The notes beneath the pieces were generated by a model that worked only from the letters and a program-made list of their open reading frames with translations, was not told the origin of the DNA and searched no databases. The position numbers were made by a program, and so were the translations under genes. 33,105 bases of DNA, from NCBI GenBank assembly GCA_934232895.1, contig CAKQGH010000010.1:1-33105 (forward strand). Direction: 5' to 3'. The stretch is from an uncultured Alphaproteobacteria bacterium (GTDB lineage: Bacteria > Pseudomonadota > Alphaproteobacteria > Rs-D84). This document shows, in pieces, positions 1 to 7,514 of this stretch. Numbering within the stretch: position 1 is the stretch's first letter; every line of letters starts with the position of its first letter.

Positions 1-2
1 CA

Positions 3-683
3 CGGACGGGTGATATCAGAGATATTATTATCATTCGCAGATCTATTAAATGGGAGATAGGTATATCTGTGAAACATAACCATGCGGCTCTTAAACATTC
101 CAGGTTGTCGCCACATATTGATTTTGGTGCAATGTGGTTTGGTGTGCCATGTTCGGCGGGGTACTTTAACGCAATAAATCCGATATTCGATTATTTGACG
201 GCACTGAAACATTCAGGGTATCAATGGAATCAGGTTGCAGATAAAGAAGATACTGTCTATGTCCCGTTGTTGAAAGCGTTTATTGACGAGTTTAGAAATT
301 TGTTTGAAACTCATTCTAAAAAAATAACTGCAGGAATAATCCAATATTTGCTGGGGTCGGATGGCAAGGATTATTACAAGTTGATACATCATAATAATCA
401 TAAAACTACTGTTATTCCGTTTAATATACACGGAACTTTGAATCAAGCAACGGACAGTGTAAAGCCACAGATAATAATTCCAAAAATTAAATTGCCAACA
501 AGAATCATAGAATTATGTTTCAAGGAGCGTTCTAAAACCACTGTGAATTTGACAATGGATAACGGTTGGGCCATCTCGTTCAGAATCCATAACGCCAGCA
601 CGATGGTGGAACCAAGTTTGAAATTTGACATTCAGTTACTGGGACAACCCGCAGATATGTTTTATGTTGATACGGTATGGTAG
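3..683 (+). CDS. HaeIII-like type II restriction endonuclease, 5'-truncated by window edge
   Basis: The frame is open from base 3, so the gene begins outside the window; the GTG at 69 is internal. About 226 residues are visible. I recognise the pattern of HaeIII-family type II endonucleases from memory: W-E-I-G-I-S-V-K-H-N-H near the start, then KHSRLS, DFG.MWFG, and a C-terminal block with GWAISFRIHNAS and VEPSLKFDIQ. D-x(10)-E followed by K in the first 25 codons could be the metal-binding part of a PD-(D/E)xK nuclease, but this is not certain. Family members cut GGCC-type sites and are protected by a cytosine-5 methyltransferase, which would be expected upstream, outside the window. The gene is more AT-rich than most of the window, fitting horizontal transfer. 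The next gene starts 16 nt after its stop, so both are probably co-transcribed. Confidence 0.72.
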   Translation, partial: RTGDIRDIIIIRRSIKWEIGISVKHNHAALKHSRLSPHIDFGAMWFGVPCSAGYFNAINPIFDYLTALKHSGYQWNQVADKEDTVYVPLLKAFIDEFRNLFETHSKKITAGIIQYLLGSDGKDYYKLIHHNNHKTTVIPFNIHGTLNQATDSVKPQIIIPKIKLPTRIIELCFKERSKTTVNLTMDNGWAISFRIHNASTMVEPSLKFDIQLLGQPADMFYVDTVW

Positions 684-699
684 AAATGGTGGATGATGT

Positions 700-1224
700 A
701 TGAAAAAAGATCTATATAAGGCAAATTTTGATAAATTAGTTCACTCTTTACAAAAGTATTGTTTAGATTATGACCATGTATATGGTAATAGAAAATCTCC
801 CAAGAGAACGTATTTTTCTAAAAAATACAATTCATACATTTCGGAACGAACGGTTTACTCTGGTCGGGTTTCAGGGCTAGAATATCACGAAACACAAAGG
901 AAATTTTGGACAGGTGAGATATCAAAAGAGGATTTTAAGAAATTTCATGATAAATTTGTTGCACAAAATCCGTGGTTTTTAGAAATACCGCGACACAGCA
1001 GAGAATTTAGAATTTTTTCATATTTAGAAAACAACAGATTCTGTTTAGATATAGAAGAAAATAAGGTAAGAACTAAACTCATTTCTCTTAAAATCCCCGA
1101 AGAAATTAAAGGGGATCATAATGGAGAAATAGCTGTTGCGTTTGAACAATGTATAAATCGGCAAATAGACAAATATTTAAGACAAAAACAAACTAATATA
1201 GATATTGTAACAGAATTGCCTTAA
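700..1224 (+). CDS. Hypothetical protein next to restriction endonuclease
   Basis: A 174-residue soluble, basic protein without signal peptide or membrane segment; I do not recognise it. It starts with ATG after a GGTGGATG Shine-Dalgarno-like stretch, 16 nt behind the HaeIII-like gene, and shares its AT-rich composition, so it probably belongs to the same transferred unit. Visible features are many aromatic and charged residues (K, Y, F, E) and a central segment with WTGEISKEDFKKFHDKF. It could be an accessory or control protein of the restriction system or an unrelated passenger gene. No helix-turn-helix, nuclease motif or methyltransferase motif is evident. Confidence refers to it being a real gene. 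Confidence 0.7.
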   Translation: MKKDLYKANFDKLVHSLQKYCLDYDHVYGNRKSPKRTYFSKKYNSYISERTVYSGRVSGLEYHETQRKFWTGEISKEDFKKFHDKFVAQNPWFLEIPRHSREFRIFSYLENNRFCLDIEENKVRTKLISLKIPEEIKGDHNGEIAVAFEQCINRQIDKYLRQKQTNIDIVTELP

Positions 1225-1318
1225 ATGAAAAATAGATCTTTGCGGCACTGTCGTTTGCAAACGTCAACTCATAGTCGAACCAACTGGTTTTGCCTCCAGA
1301 AAACCCAACCAAAAATTA

Positions 1319-1348
1319 AACCGGCACAAGGCCGGTTAAATTTGTATT
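1319..1348. terminator. Intrinsic terminator hairpin
   Basis: Perfect stem AACCGGC (1319-1325) with GCCGGTT (1331-1337), loop ACAAG. On the plus strand the tail is AAATTTGTATTTT, on the minus strand TTTAATTTTT. It probably ends the restriction transcript and may work in both directions. Confidence 0.5.
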
Positions 1349-1489
1349 TTATCGGTAGGCAGCTGATTTCCTCGGCACAGTTGTGCCTGCGGGGCATTCG
1401 CAACGACTCGAACTTCGTTGACACTTGTTCTCGTCTGCTTTATGTCGAACCAAATGACTGGCGTCATGTGGTTGGACTGCGTCGACCAC

Positions 1490-1522
1490 GACCAAAATTA
1501 AAACGCCCCGTGTGGGGCGTTT
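1490..1522 (-). terminator. Terminator of tRNA-Gln
   Basis: Stem AAACGCCCC (1501-1509) pairs with GGGGCGTTT (1514-1522), 4-nt loop. Read on the minus strand it lies just after the tRNA 3' end and is followed by TTAATTTTGG. Confidence 0.65.
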
Positions 1523-1528
1523 GAATTT

Positions 1529-1602
1529 TGGTTGGGGCAGCTGGATTCGAACCAACACTGACGGAGTCAGAGTCCGGAGTTCTACCGTTAAACTATGCCC
1601 CA
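1529..1602 (-). tRNA. tRNA-Gln (anticodon CTG)
   Basis: Read on the minus strand: 7-bp acceptor stem TGGGGCA/TGCCCCA, D-stem GTTT/GAAC, anticodon stem with loop CTCTGAC giving anticodon CTG (reads CAG, Gln), T-stem GTTGG/CCAGC around TTCGAAT, discriminator A, and a genomically encoded CCA (1529-1531). The first anticodon-stem pair is a C-T mismatch. The gene is followed by a terminator at 1490-1522. Its 3' end points to the AT-rich restriction genes, the usual geometry of tRNA-associated integration. Confidence 0.93.
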
Positions 1603-1755
1603 ATGCGGTGCGCATTATATAATGCATTTTGTGGTTTTGCAATCAAAAATTTTCTGGGGCGCCGTCACGTGGGCATACGGTCGCGGGTGGTCGCCGGATG
1701 GGGCGGGGAAATCACTCCTGTGGAATCGGGGGCGGGGCGGGCGCATAATGCTGGT

Positions 1756-2895
1756 ATGGAAACGAGAAAAATATTATTCGCGCTGGCGGTGGCAATGCCA
1801 TTGGTGGCTGCAAACAATGCGGATGCCTGTACGGGTATCACATTGAAATCCGACGACGGCGGTGTCGTTGTCGCACGTACAATTGATTGGTCCCGTGAAG
1901 AAATGGACAATATTTACATTGTTGTCCCACGTGGCCAGGTCCAGACGGCCATATTGCCGAACAATGCGCCGGGCGGTATGCAATATACCGCAAAATACGG
2001 ATATGTCGGTCTGGGGATGGAGCAGGCCGAATTTATCGTAGATGGCACGAACGAGGCTGGTCTGTCTGCGGCGTTGTTCTATTTTCCAAAATACGGCGAA
2101 TACAAACCGTATGATGATGCGATGCGCGACCAGTCCATTGGTGATTTACAGTTGGTGTCGTGGGTGCTGGCAAATTGCGCAACGATTGACGATGTGCGTA
2201 ATGCGCTGCAAAACGTGCGCGTGATAAATATTGATTCGCGTGCCGACACGGTTCACTGGCGCTTTACCGAACCCAGTGGTCGCCAGGTCGTTTTGGAAAT
2301 CGTTGGTGGCATCCCCCAGTTTTATGACAGTACATTGGGCGTGCTGACCAATGCGCCGGGATACCCGTGGCAGAAAACCAATTTGAATAATTATGTGAAT
2401 TTGGCGCCGGGGACGGCGGGGCCGATTGATGTAAACGGTGTGCAATTGACTGCGTTTGGTTCGGGCAGTGGTTTCCACGGTCTGCCGGGTGATTTTACAC
2501 CGCCATCGCGATTCGTTCGTGCATCGTTCTTGTCGGCGTATTCGCTGAAACAAGAAAACACATTTGATTCCGCGATGCAGGCGTTTCATATTCTGAATAA
2601 CTTTGATGTGCCAACCGGTGTCCAGTTCGCGGTTGGACGTGCGCCCGAAAATATGCCATCGGCAACCCAGTGGACAATTGCAACCGATTTGAAAAATATG
2701 GTGATTTATTATCACACCATGTACGATCGCACGGTTCGTTCAATTGATATGTCGGCAATTGATTTTGGCGCGGTTGCGTTCCAGACACACCCGCTGGATA
2801 CGAACAAGCGTCCGACAATTATGCCCGCACAAATTGACTATGTCGCACCGATTGTGGTGGAAACAGATGTCACCGTGACTGCGGTTGCAGAATAA
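1756..2895 (+). CDS. Secreted choloylglycine hydrolase family protein (Ntn hydrolase)
   Basis: A 379-residue linear-amide C-N hydrolase of the bile-salt hydrolase/penicillin V acylase family. A signal peptide (residues 1-24, ending ADA) precedes Cys25, so signal peptidase cleavage would itself expose the N-terminal nucleophile. The other catalytic positions are present with family spacing: Arg41 (Cys+16) and Asp44 (Cys+19) in ARTIDW, Asn99 in DGTNEAGL, Asn199 in LTNAPGYPW, and Arg252 in PPSRF. The enzyme should therefore be active in the periplasm. Substrate cannot be read from sequence: conjugated bile salts, penicillin V or N-acyl homoserine lactones are all known in the family. ATG 1756 is chosen because the upstream extension of the frame runs through the antisense of tRNA-Gln and would bury the signal peptide. 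The Shine-Dalgarno sequence is weak (G-rich stretch). The gene is separate from its DUF1015 neighbour, which has its own promoter-like region. Confidence 0.88.
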   Translation: METRKILFALAVAMPLVAANNADACTGITLKSDDGGVVVARTIDWSREEMDNIYIVVPRGQVQTAILPNNAPGGMQYTAKYGYVGLGMEQAEFIVDGTNEAGLSAALFYFPKYGEYKPYDDAMRDQSIGDLQLVSWVLANCATIDDVRNALQNVRVINIDSRADTVHWRFTEPSGRQVVLEIVGGIPQFYDSTLGVLTNAPGYPWQKTNLNNYVNLAPGTAGPIDVNGVQLTAFGSGSGFHGLPGDFTPPSRFVRASFLSAYSLKQENTFDSAMQAFHILNNFDVPTGVQFAVGRAPENMPSATQWTIATDLKNMVIYYHTMYDRTVRSIDMSAIDFGAVAFQTHPLDTNKRPTIMPAQIDYVAPIVVETDVTVTAVAE

Positions 2896-2929
2896 AAAAT
2901 AATTGTCTTTTATTTATTATTAAAACGGC

Positions 2930-2967
2930 TATAATCCTTGGGTAATTTTTATAAAATTAACCCAAGG
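2930..2967 (+). promoter_or_regulatory. -10 element and overlapping palindrome before the DUF1015 gene
   Basis: TATAAT at 2930-2935 is a perfect -10, although the best -35 candidate (TTGTCT, 2903-2908) is 21 bp away. It is followed at once by a near-perfect dyad: CCTTGGGT (2936-2943) with ACCCAAGG (2960-2967), extended by AATTTT/AAAATT. The right arm includes the AAGG of the Shine-Dalgarno AAGGAG. It may be a repressor operator over the transcription start or, if transcription starts at the -10 edge or further upstream, a hairpin hiding the ribosome-binding site. Confidence 0.5.
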
Positions 2968-2976
2968 AGAAAGCAC

Positions 2977-4215
2977 ATGAAAATCAAACCGTTTGCCGGT
3001 GTTCGCCCACCCAAAGAATTGGCCGACCAGGTTGCGTCGCGTCCGTATGACGTCCTGAATTCGGTCGAGGCCAAGGCCGAGGCCGGTGAAAAATCACTGT
3101 TGCATATTATTAAACCAGAAATTGATTTCGACCCGATTGCCGATGAACATTCCCAGGCCGTATATGACAAAGCGGTGGAAAATTTCAAACTGTGGCAGGA
3201 TCGCGGCTGGCTGGTCCAGGACCCCAAGGAAATGTATTACATCTATGCCCAAACGATGGACGGTCGCACACAGTATGGTTTGGTTGCCGCGGCAAATGTT
3301 GATGATTATATGTCTGGCAAAATTAAAAAGCACGAATTGACGCGCAAGGACAAAGAAGACGACCGTATGATTCACGTTCGTATCCAGAACGCGAATATTG
3401 AACCGGTGTTCTTTGCGTATCCCGATGTTGATGAAATGAACAAGATTGTCGCCGACTGGGTCGCCGCGCACGCACCGGAATATGACTTTGTTGCGGCCGA
3501 CGGGTTTGGTCACAAATTCTGGGCAATTACAGATGATGCAATCAATGCGCATATAACCGAAATATTCAAAAAAATCCCGGCGATGTATGTTGCCGATGGT
3601 CACCACCGCACGGCCGCGGCTGCACGCGTTGGCGCGGAAAAACGCGCGCAAAATCCGAATCATACGGGGAACGAAGAATACAACTATTTCCTGGCTGTGA
3701 TATTCCCAGAATCGCAATTGCACGTGATTGACTATAACCGCGTGGTGCGCGATTTGAATGGATTGACGCCGGATGAATTTCTGGCAAAATTGTCGGAATC
3801 ATTCGATGTTGTCGATATGGGCACAGAAATTTACAAGCCGACAAAACTGCACAACTTTGGCATGTATCTGAACGGTCATTGGTTCAGTTTAACGGCAAAG
3901 CCGGGCACATATAACGACAACGACCCGATTGGCGTGTTGGATGTGACCGTGCTGTCGAATTTGGTGTTTGATAAAATTTTGAACCTGGGCGATTTGCGCA
4001 CCAGCAAACGTATTGATTTCGTTGGTGGTATTCGCGGATTGGCCGAGTTGCAGAAACGTGTCGATTCGGGTGAAATGGTTGCGGCGTTTGCATTGTATCC
4101 CGTCACCATGCGCCAGATTATTGACATCGCCGACACTGGCAACATTATGCCGCCAAAGACAACATGGTTTGAACCAAAGTTGCGCAGCGGTTTGGTAATA
4201 CATAAACTGTCATAA
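2977..4215 (+). CDS. DUF1015 family protein
   Basis: A 412-residue cytoplasmic protein recognised as DUF1015 by its N-terminus (KIKPFAGVRPP, then SRPYDVLN) and the signature YVADGHHRTAAAA near residues 204-216. The family is widespread and biochemically uncharacterised; the DGHHR motif resembles a nucleotide- or metal-handling site, but no reaction should be assigned. Length fits the family. ATG 2977 is preferred over upstream in-frame codons because it sits 7 nt after AAGGAG and the protein then starts at the conserved KIKPFAG block. A strong palindrome lies just upstream (2936-2967) and an intrinsic terminator just downstream, so it is a monocistronic, probably regulated gene. Confidence 0.9.
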   Translation: MKIKPFAGVRPPKELADQVASRPYDVLNSVEAKAEAGEKSLLHIIKPEIDFDPIADEHSQAVYDKAVENFKLWQDRGWLVQDPKEMYYIYAQTMDGRTQYGLVAAANVDDYMSGKIKKHELTRKDKEDDRMIHVRIQNANIEPVFFAYPDVDEMNKIVADWVAAHAPEYDFVAADGFGHKFWAITDDAINAHITEIFKKIPAMYVADGHHRTAAAARVGAEKRAQNPNHTGNEEYNYFLAVIFPESQLHVIDYNRVVRDLNGLTPDEFLAKLSESFDVVDMGTEIYKPTKLHNFGMYLNGHWFSLTAKPGTYNDNDPIGVLDVTVLSNLVFDKILNLGDLRTSKRIDFVGGIRGLAELQKRVDSGEMVAAFALYPVTMRQIIDIADTGNIMPPKTTWFEPKLRSGLVIHKLS

Positions 4216-4240
4216 AAAACGGGGCATCGCCCCGTTTTTT
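4215..4240 (+). terminator. Intrinsic terminator after the DUF1015 gene
   Basis: AAAAACGGGG-CATCG-CCCCGTTTTTT: GC-rich stem with T6 tail, starting at the stop codon. Confidence 0.9.
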
Positions 4241-4243
4241 ATT

Positions 4244-4276
4244 AGTGATAAAGTGAGTAAGTGATAGAGTGATGAA
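4244..4276. repeat. Octamer tandem repeat AGTGATNN (4 copies)
   Basis: Four head-to-tail 8-mers: AGTGATAA, AGTGAGTA, AGTGATAG, AGTGATGA. A related three-copy array with the same 8-bp period is at 7515-7538, also just after a terminator. Confidence 0.75.
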
Positions 4277-4322
4277 GTTTTGAATTTTGATAGGAACAAA
4301 ATCCCCGTGGTATTTTTTATTG

Positions 4323-4351
4323 TTGCAATTTATTTTTACGCTGGTTATACT
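4323..4351 (+). promoter_or_regulatory. sigma70-type promoter of the structured RNA
   Basis: TTGCAA (4323-4328), exactly 17 bp, TATACT (4346-4351). The predicted start is G4358, exactly where the first RNA hairpin begins. infA uses the same -35 hexamer with the same spacing. Confidence 0.75.
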
Positions 4352-4357
4352 GAACAT

Positions 4358-4602
4358 GAATCCAAAGGGATTTGGGTTCGGGGCCTTCAACAAGCCTGTA
4401 AATAGGTGATACGCGCGATGCACGTGTCAAATCCGCACAGTAAAGCGGCGCAATTTGCGCCATTTATTGTATGTACCCCACCATTATGGTCGGGGATCCG
4501 CCGGTTATATAACAGGGGCAACCCGAAAACCGGCGGGGTCATTCCTATATATGATTTGTTGAAATCCCCGACCGCCAATTTTCTTGGCGGTTCTTAATTT
4601 TT
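4358..4602 (+). ncRNA. Structured RNA of unrecognised class
   Basis: No coding frame is convincing, but base pairing is dense. Seen directly: 5' hairpin GAATCCAAA/TTTGGGTTC with GGGA loop (4358-4379); a long-range closing helix in two parts, GGTTCGGGG (4375-4383) with CCCCGACC (4566-4573) and TTCAACAA (4386-4393) with TTGTTGAA (4556-4563); ATAGG (4402-4406) with CCTAT (4544-4548); and internal hairpins at 4408-4428, 4447-4461, 4476-4495 and 4498-4537. The last contains a GGG-GCAA-CCC mini-hairpin (4515-4524). The strand ATCCCCGACC (4564-4573) also pairs perfectly over 10 bp with 4488-4497, so two folds compete. It has a promoter upstream and a terminator at its end, and the following autotransporter has its own promoter. 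It lacks the SRP GGAAG loop, the RNase P GAGGAAAGTCC core and a tmRNA T-arm. It could be a divergent 6S RNA, a trans-acting small RNA or a riboswitch-like leader. Confidence 0.65.
4571..4602 (+). terminator. Terminator of the structured RNA
   Basis: ACCGCCAA (4571-4578) pairs with TTGGCGGT (4584-4591), followed by TCTTAATTTTT. Its left arm shares ACC with the closing helix of the RNA, so helix and terminator partly exclude one another. Confidence 0.8.
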
Positions 4603-4626
4603 GACCTGTGACAGAAATAATTCCTG

Positions 4627-4654
4627 TTGCATATATTAACGTGGGTGGTATAAA
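4627..4654 (+). promoter_or_regulatory. Promoter of the Pmp-like autotransporter
   Basis: TTGCAT (4627-4632), 16 bp, TATAAA (4649-4654). This predicts a leader of about 43 nt to ATG 4704 and makes the autotransporter a unit separate from the upstream RNA. Confidence 0.55.
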
Positions 4655-4703
4655 TCAATGTAGGCCAACGCCGACATTTGAAAACAATGAAAGGAGGATT
4701 CAA

Positions 4704-7463
4704 ATGAAACTATCCCGAACCGCAATCAAAGAATTAACCGCGGCATATCGTGCCGTGTTGAAACATGCATTTATTGCCATGGCTGGAACCATGATTGTTA
4801 TCGGTGGCGCATCGGCCGATGATGAGAAAACACAAATAAAAGTTGAAACCGGCGAAACTATGGAATTGGCCGCGGGTCAGGTATATGATGGATATACAAC
4901 AACCGGCAAAGGTGCGGTTGCAAGTGTTGATGGAACTTTGACGGTTGGTTCAAATTCAATTTTTTCAAACAATAAATCCGGATATATTGGTGGCGCAATT
5001 GTTAACAGTGGCACATTGAATATTGGCAATAATACGAAATTTATTGGGAATACGGCTATTGCTGAAGATGGCAGTTTATCTGGCGGTGGCGCATTGTTCA
5101 GTTTTGGTGGGGCGGTAAACATTAATGAAGGTACATTGTTTGAAAATAACCTTTCATATTTGGGTGGTGCAATCGTTAATTATGGTGGAAAATTGACAGC
5201 GAACAAAACGATTTTCCGGAAAAATATTGCCACGGAAAAGGGGGGCGCCATAGATGTAGAAGATGGAAATATTGAAATTAATGATTCCATTTTTGTGGAA
5301 AACAATGGTGCAAATTACGGCGGTGCAATATCTTCGGTATGGAATCCAGATGATGGACATATAGACATAAAGGGATCAGAGTTTACAAGCAATAGTGCCG
5401 AAGTTGGCGGTGCAATTGGCGCGTATAAATTCCTGACAGTTTCAAACAGTATGTTCAAAGGAAACTATACAACGGCGAACGGTGATGGTGGTGGTGCAAT
5501 TGTAATCGGTGGTCATGGCAAGGTTGATATTGCAGATACAATCTTTGATGGGAATCTGGCAAGTATTGGTGGTGCCATTGCAACACGTCCGAATACCACA
5601 GAGGGCTTGGCGCGTGGCGATGATGCAACCAACGAACAAAACAAAGACGGTCATTGGTTGACCATTGCAAATACTGTGTTTAAGAACAATGTTGCCGATG
5701 CTGGGGCCGACAATGGTAATATAAACGACTATAACAGCGGTTCGTTCGGTGATGGTGGGGCAATTTGGAATGGATTTGTTGGTTCGACTGTCGATGGTGT
5801 CGCGCATAACAACTTTATTACAAATACAAGCTTTGAAAATAATATTGCCAAAAATAGTGGTGGTGCAATTTATAACGAAGGTATAAATCAGATTGCTGAT
5901 TCCGCATTTACTGGTAATATTGCCAGCAAAGATGGTGGGGCTATATTCAATGCAGCAATTGGAAAATTAACGTTTGATGGAAACAATGTCTTTGCCGGGA
6001 ATACTGCAAATGGCGTGGCAAATGATATTCACAATATGGGCGCGCTGACCGTGGCGGGTGGCACAACGACCATCGATGGCGGAATCGCCGGCACGGGCAC
6101 ATTGACGGTTGCGGATGGTGCGACACTGAACATCGGCACGGCGACCGTGGAACAGGGCACGCTGTATTTGGATGGGACGGTTGGTTTGACCATTGTGGAT
6201 GCAAACAACTATGGTAAATTGTTGGCGAATACGTATGCCGACGGTGCAACAACGGGACGCGTATCACTGACCGTTGCGACAACCGGCACATACAAAATAT
6301 TTAACGAGGGCGTCAATTACACCATCGTTGATGCGGGCACAATCTATGACGTTGCCCAAGATGATTTGGGCACGGGTTGGGTCATCATTTCGACCAAGTC
6401 CGTGGATAAAATTGCGGCGGATACCGGTCTGACCGATACGGCGGCGTCAACGGTTGCCGGCCTGGCCAACAGCAACAATGAATTGGCCAATATTGCGTCA
6501 ATGAACGTGCAACAGGCATTGCGTGATGGCGATACCGAATATGTTGAACGCGAAACCGCGCGCGCAAACCCAATGAATAAACCGGTTGTGCAATCGGTGG
6601 CACAATCTGTCCAGGGCCAGGTCGCGACAATGGCGGCGAACCGTATGTCGGGCATGCCGACAATGGGTCGCAATGGTGGCGACATCAATGCTGATTATGG
6701 CGTATGGGCCCAGGGCATGTTTAACAAATCAAAATTCAATGGCCAGTTTAACGGATACACCCGTGGTATCGCGGCGGGTATTGATGCGCTGGTTGATAAT
6801 CAGTACACGATTGGTCTGGGATATGCGTTTGGACATTCTGATATTAATGCCGATGATGGCCGTAATACAGAAATTGACAGCAACAGCATATTTGCGTATG
6901 CCCAGTATAAGCCAAGTGATTGGTACATCAATGCGACACTGAATTATACAATGTCAAAATATACTGGTTCGCACGACGCGTTTGGGGTCAATCTGAAATC
7001 AGATTATGATGTCAATGCGTTTGGTGCCCAGGCGATGACTGGATACGATTTTGCGTCCGGTGTGACACCAGAGGCCGGCGTGCGTTATCTGCATGTGGCC
7101 CAGGATTCGTATAACAACGGTTTGGCGCATGTTGATGGCGATGATACAGATTTCTTGACCGGTGTCGCGGGGGTGAAATACCGCTTTGCAATTGAAAATG
7201 GGGCGGCTGTTCACTGGTTCCCAGAATTACGTGCGGCGGCGACATACGATTTCGTGTCTGACCGTGCGATGTCCACCGTCACAATGCCGGGGGCGGCGGC
7301 GTATGTTGTGGATGGCGACCGGTTGTCCCGCTTTGGTGGTGAATTCGGTATCGGATTGACCGCGGAATATAACGGGGTGGAAATCTCGCTGAATTACGAT
7401 TTGGATTTGCACGAAGATTACACTTCGCAAACCGGTATGTTAAAATTCAGATATGAATTCTGA
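4704..7463 (+). CDS. Autotransporter with Pmp-like beta-helix passenger
   Basis: A 919-residue type Va autotransporter. A long signal peptide (about residues 1-39, cleavage after GASA) is followed by a passenger of roughly 500 residues built from repeats with GGAI and FxxN motifs (for example GGAIVN, FKGN, FTSN, FENN, FAGN). This is the pattern of chlamydial polymorphic membrane proteins and other right-handed beta-helices. A serine/asparagine-rich linker leads to a C-terminal beta-barrel (about the last 270 residues, beginning near YGVWAQGMFNKSKF) ending in the typical aromatic Phe (RYEF). Expected role: surface-exposed or shed adhesin. ATG 4704 has an AAGGAGG ribosome-binding site and gives a proper signal peptide; the 32 residues upstream in frame are not needed. 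Composition shifts from AT-rich in the beta-helix to more GC-rich in the barrel, suggesting that the passenger evolves or is exchanged separately. Confidence 0.93.
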   Translation: MKLSRTAIKELTAAYRAVLKHAFIAMAGTMIVIGGASADDEKTQIKVETGETMELAAGQVYDGYTTTGKGAVASVDGTLTVGSNSIFSNNKSGYIGGAIVNSGTLNIGNNTKFIGNTAIAEDGSLSGGGALFSFGGAVNINEGTLFENNLSYLGGAIVNYGGKLTANKTIFRKNIATEKGGAIDVEDGNIEINDSIFVENNGANYGGAISSVWNPDDGHIDIKGSEFTSNSAEVGGAIGAYKFLTVSNSMFKGNYTTANGDGGGAIVIGGHGKVDIADTIFDGNLASIGGAIATRPNTTEGLARGDDATNEQNKDGHWLTIANTVFKNNVADAGADNGNINDYNSGSFGDGGAIWNGFVGSTVDGVAHNNFITNTSFENNIAKNSGGAIYNEGINQIADSAFTGNIASKDGGAIFNAAIGKLTFDGNNVFAGNTANGVANDIHNMGALTVAGGTTTIDGGIAGTGTLTVADGATLNIGTATVEQGTLYLDGTVGLTIVDANNYGKLLANTYADGATTGRVSLTVATTGTYKIFNEGVNYTIVDAGTIYDVAQDDLGTGWVIISTKSVDKIAADTGLTDTAASTVAGLANSNNELANIASMNVQQALRDGDTEYVERETARANPMNKPVVQSVAQSVQGQVATMAANRMSGMPTMGRNGGDINADYGVWAQGMFNKSKFNGQFNGYTRGIAAGIDALVDNQYTIGLGYAFGHSDINADDGRNTEIDSNSIFAYAQYKPSDWYINATLNYTMSKYTGSHDAFGVNLKSDYDVNAFGAQAMTGYDFASGVTPEAGVRYLHVAQDSYNNGLAHVDGDDTDFLTGVAGVKYRFAIENGAAVHWFPELRAAATYDFVSDRAMSTVTMPGAAAYVVDGDRLSRFGGEFGIGLTAEYNGVEISLNYDLDLHEDYTSQTGMLKFRYEF

Positions 7464-7466
7464 TGC

Positions 7467-7500
7467 AAAAAACTTGTCCCCAAATGGGGACAAGTTTTTT
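7467..7500 (+). terminator. Terminator after the autotransporter
   Basis: AAAAAACTTGTCCCC, loop AAAT, GGGGACAAGTTTTTT: a 9-bp GC-rich stem plus A/T flanks, directly behind the stop codon. Confidence 0.92.
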
Positions 7501-7514
7501 GTAGAGAGTGTTTT

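Larger units (their letters stand above)
1225..1528. other. Non-coding junction between restriction genes and tRNA-Gln
   Basis: No credible gene. It holds two GC-rich hairpins (1319-1337 and 1501-1522), both followed on the minus strand by the same TTAATTTT-type tail. The nonamer TCGAACCAA, identical to part of the tRNA-Gln T-arm (1547-1555), occurs at 1276 and 1446. This may be debris of integration at the tRNA 3' end. That is inference; no integrase is visible. Confidence 0.4.

Noticed and set aside
1340..1500. Second, degenerate tRNA beside tRNA-Gln
   Set aside because: TTCGA-containing loops occur, but no acceptor stem or anticodon arm can be drawn.
1225..1524. 99-codon plus-strand open frame after the restriction genes
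   Set aside because: It runs through two terminator hairpins, has no ribosome-binding site and no protein-like pattern.
1528..1755. Open frame upstream of the choloylglycine hydrolase, starting GAAGFEPTLTES
   Set aside because: This is the antisense of tRNA-Gln, a well-known source of false N-termini; the signal peptide starts at 1756.
4406..4597. 63-codon open frame inside the structured RNA region
   Set aside because: It overlaps the dense helices and terminator, has no Shine-Dalgarno and no recognisable product.
4358..4602. Assignment of the structured RNA to SRP RNA, RNase P RNA or tmRNA
   Set aside because: The GGAAG loop with GNAR partner, the GAGGAAAGTCC core, and a tRNA-like T-arm or resume ORF are not found.
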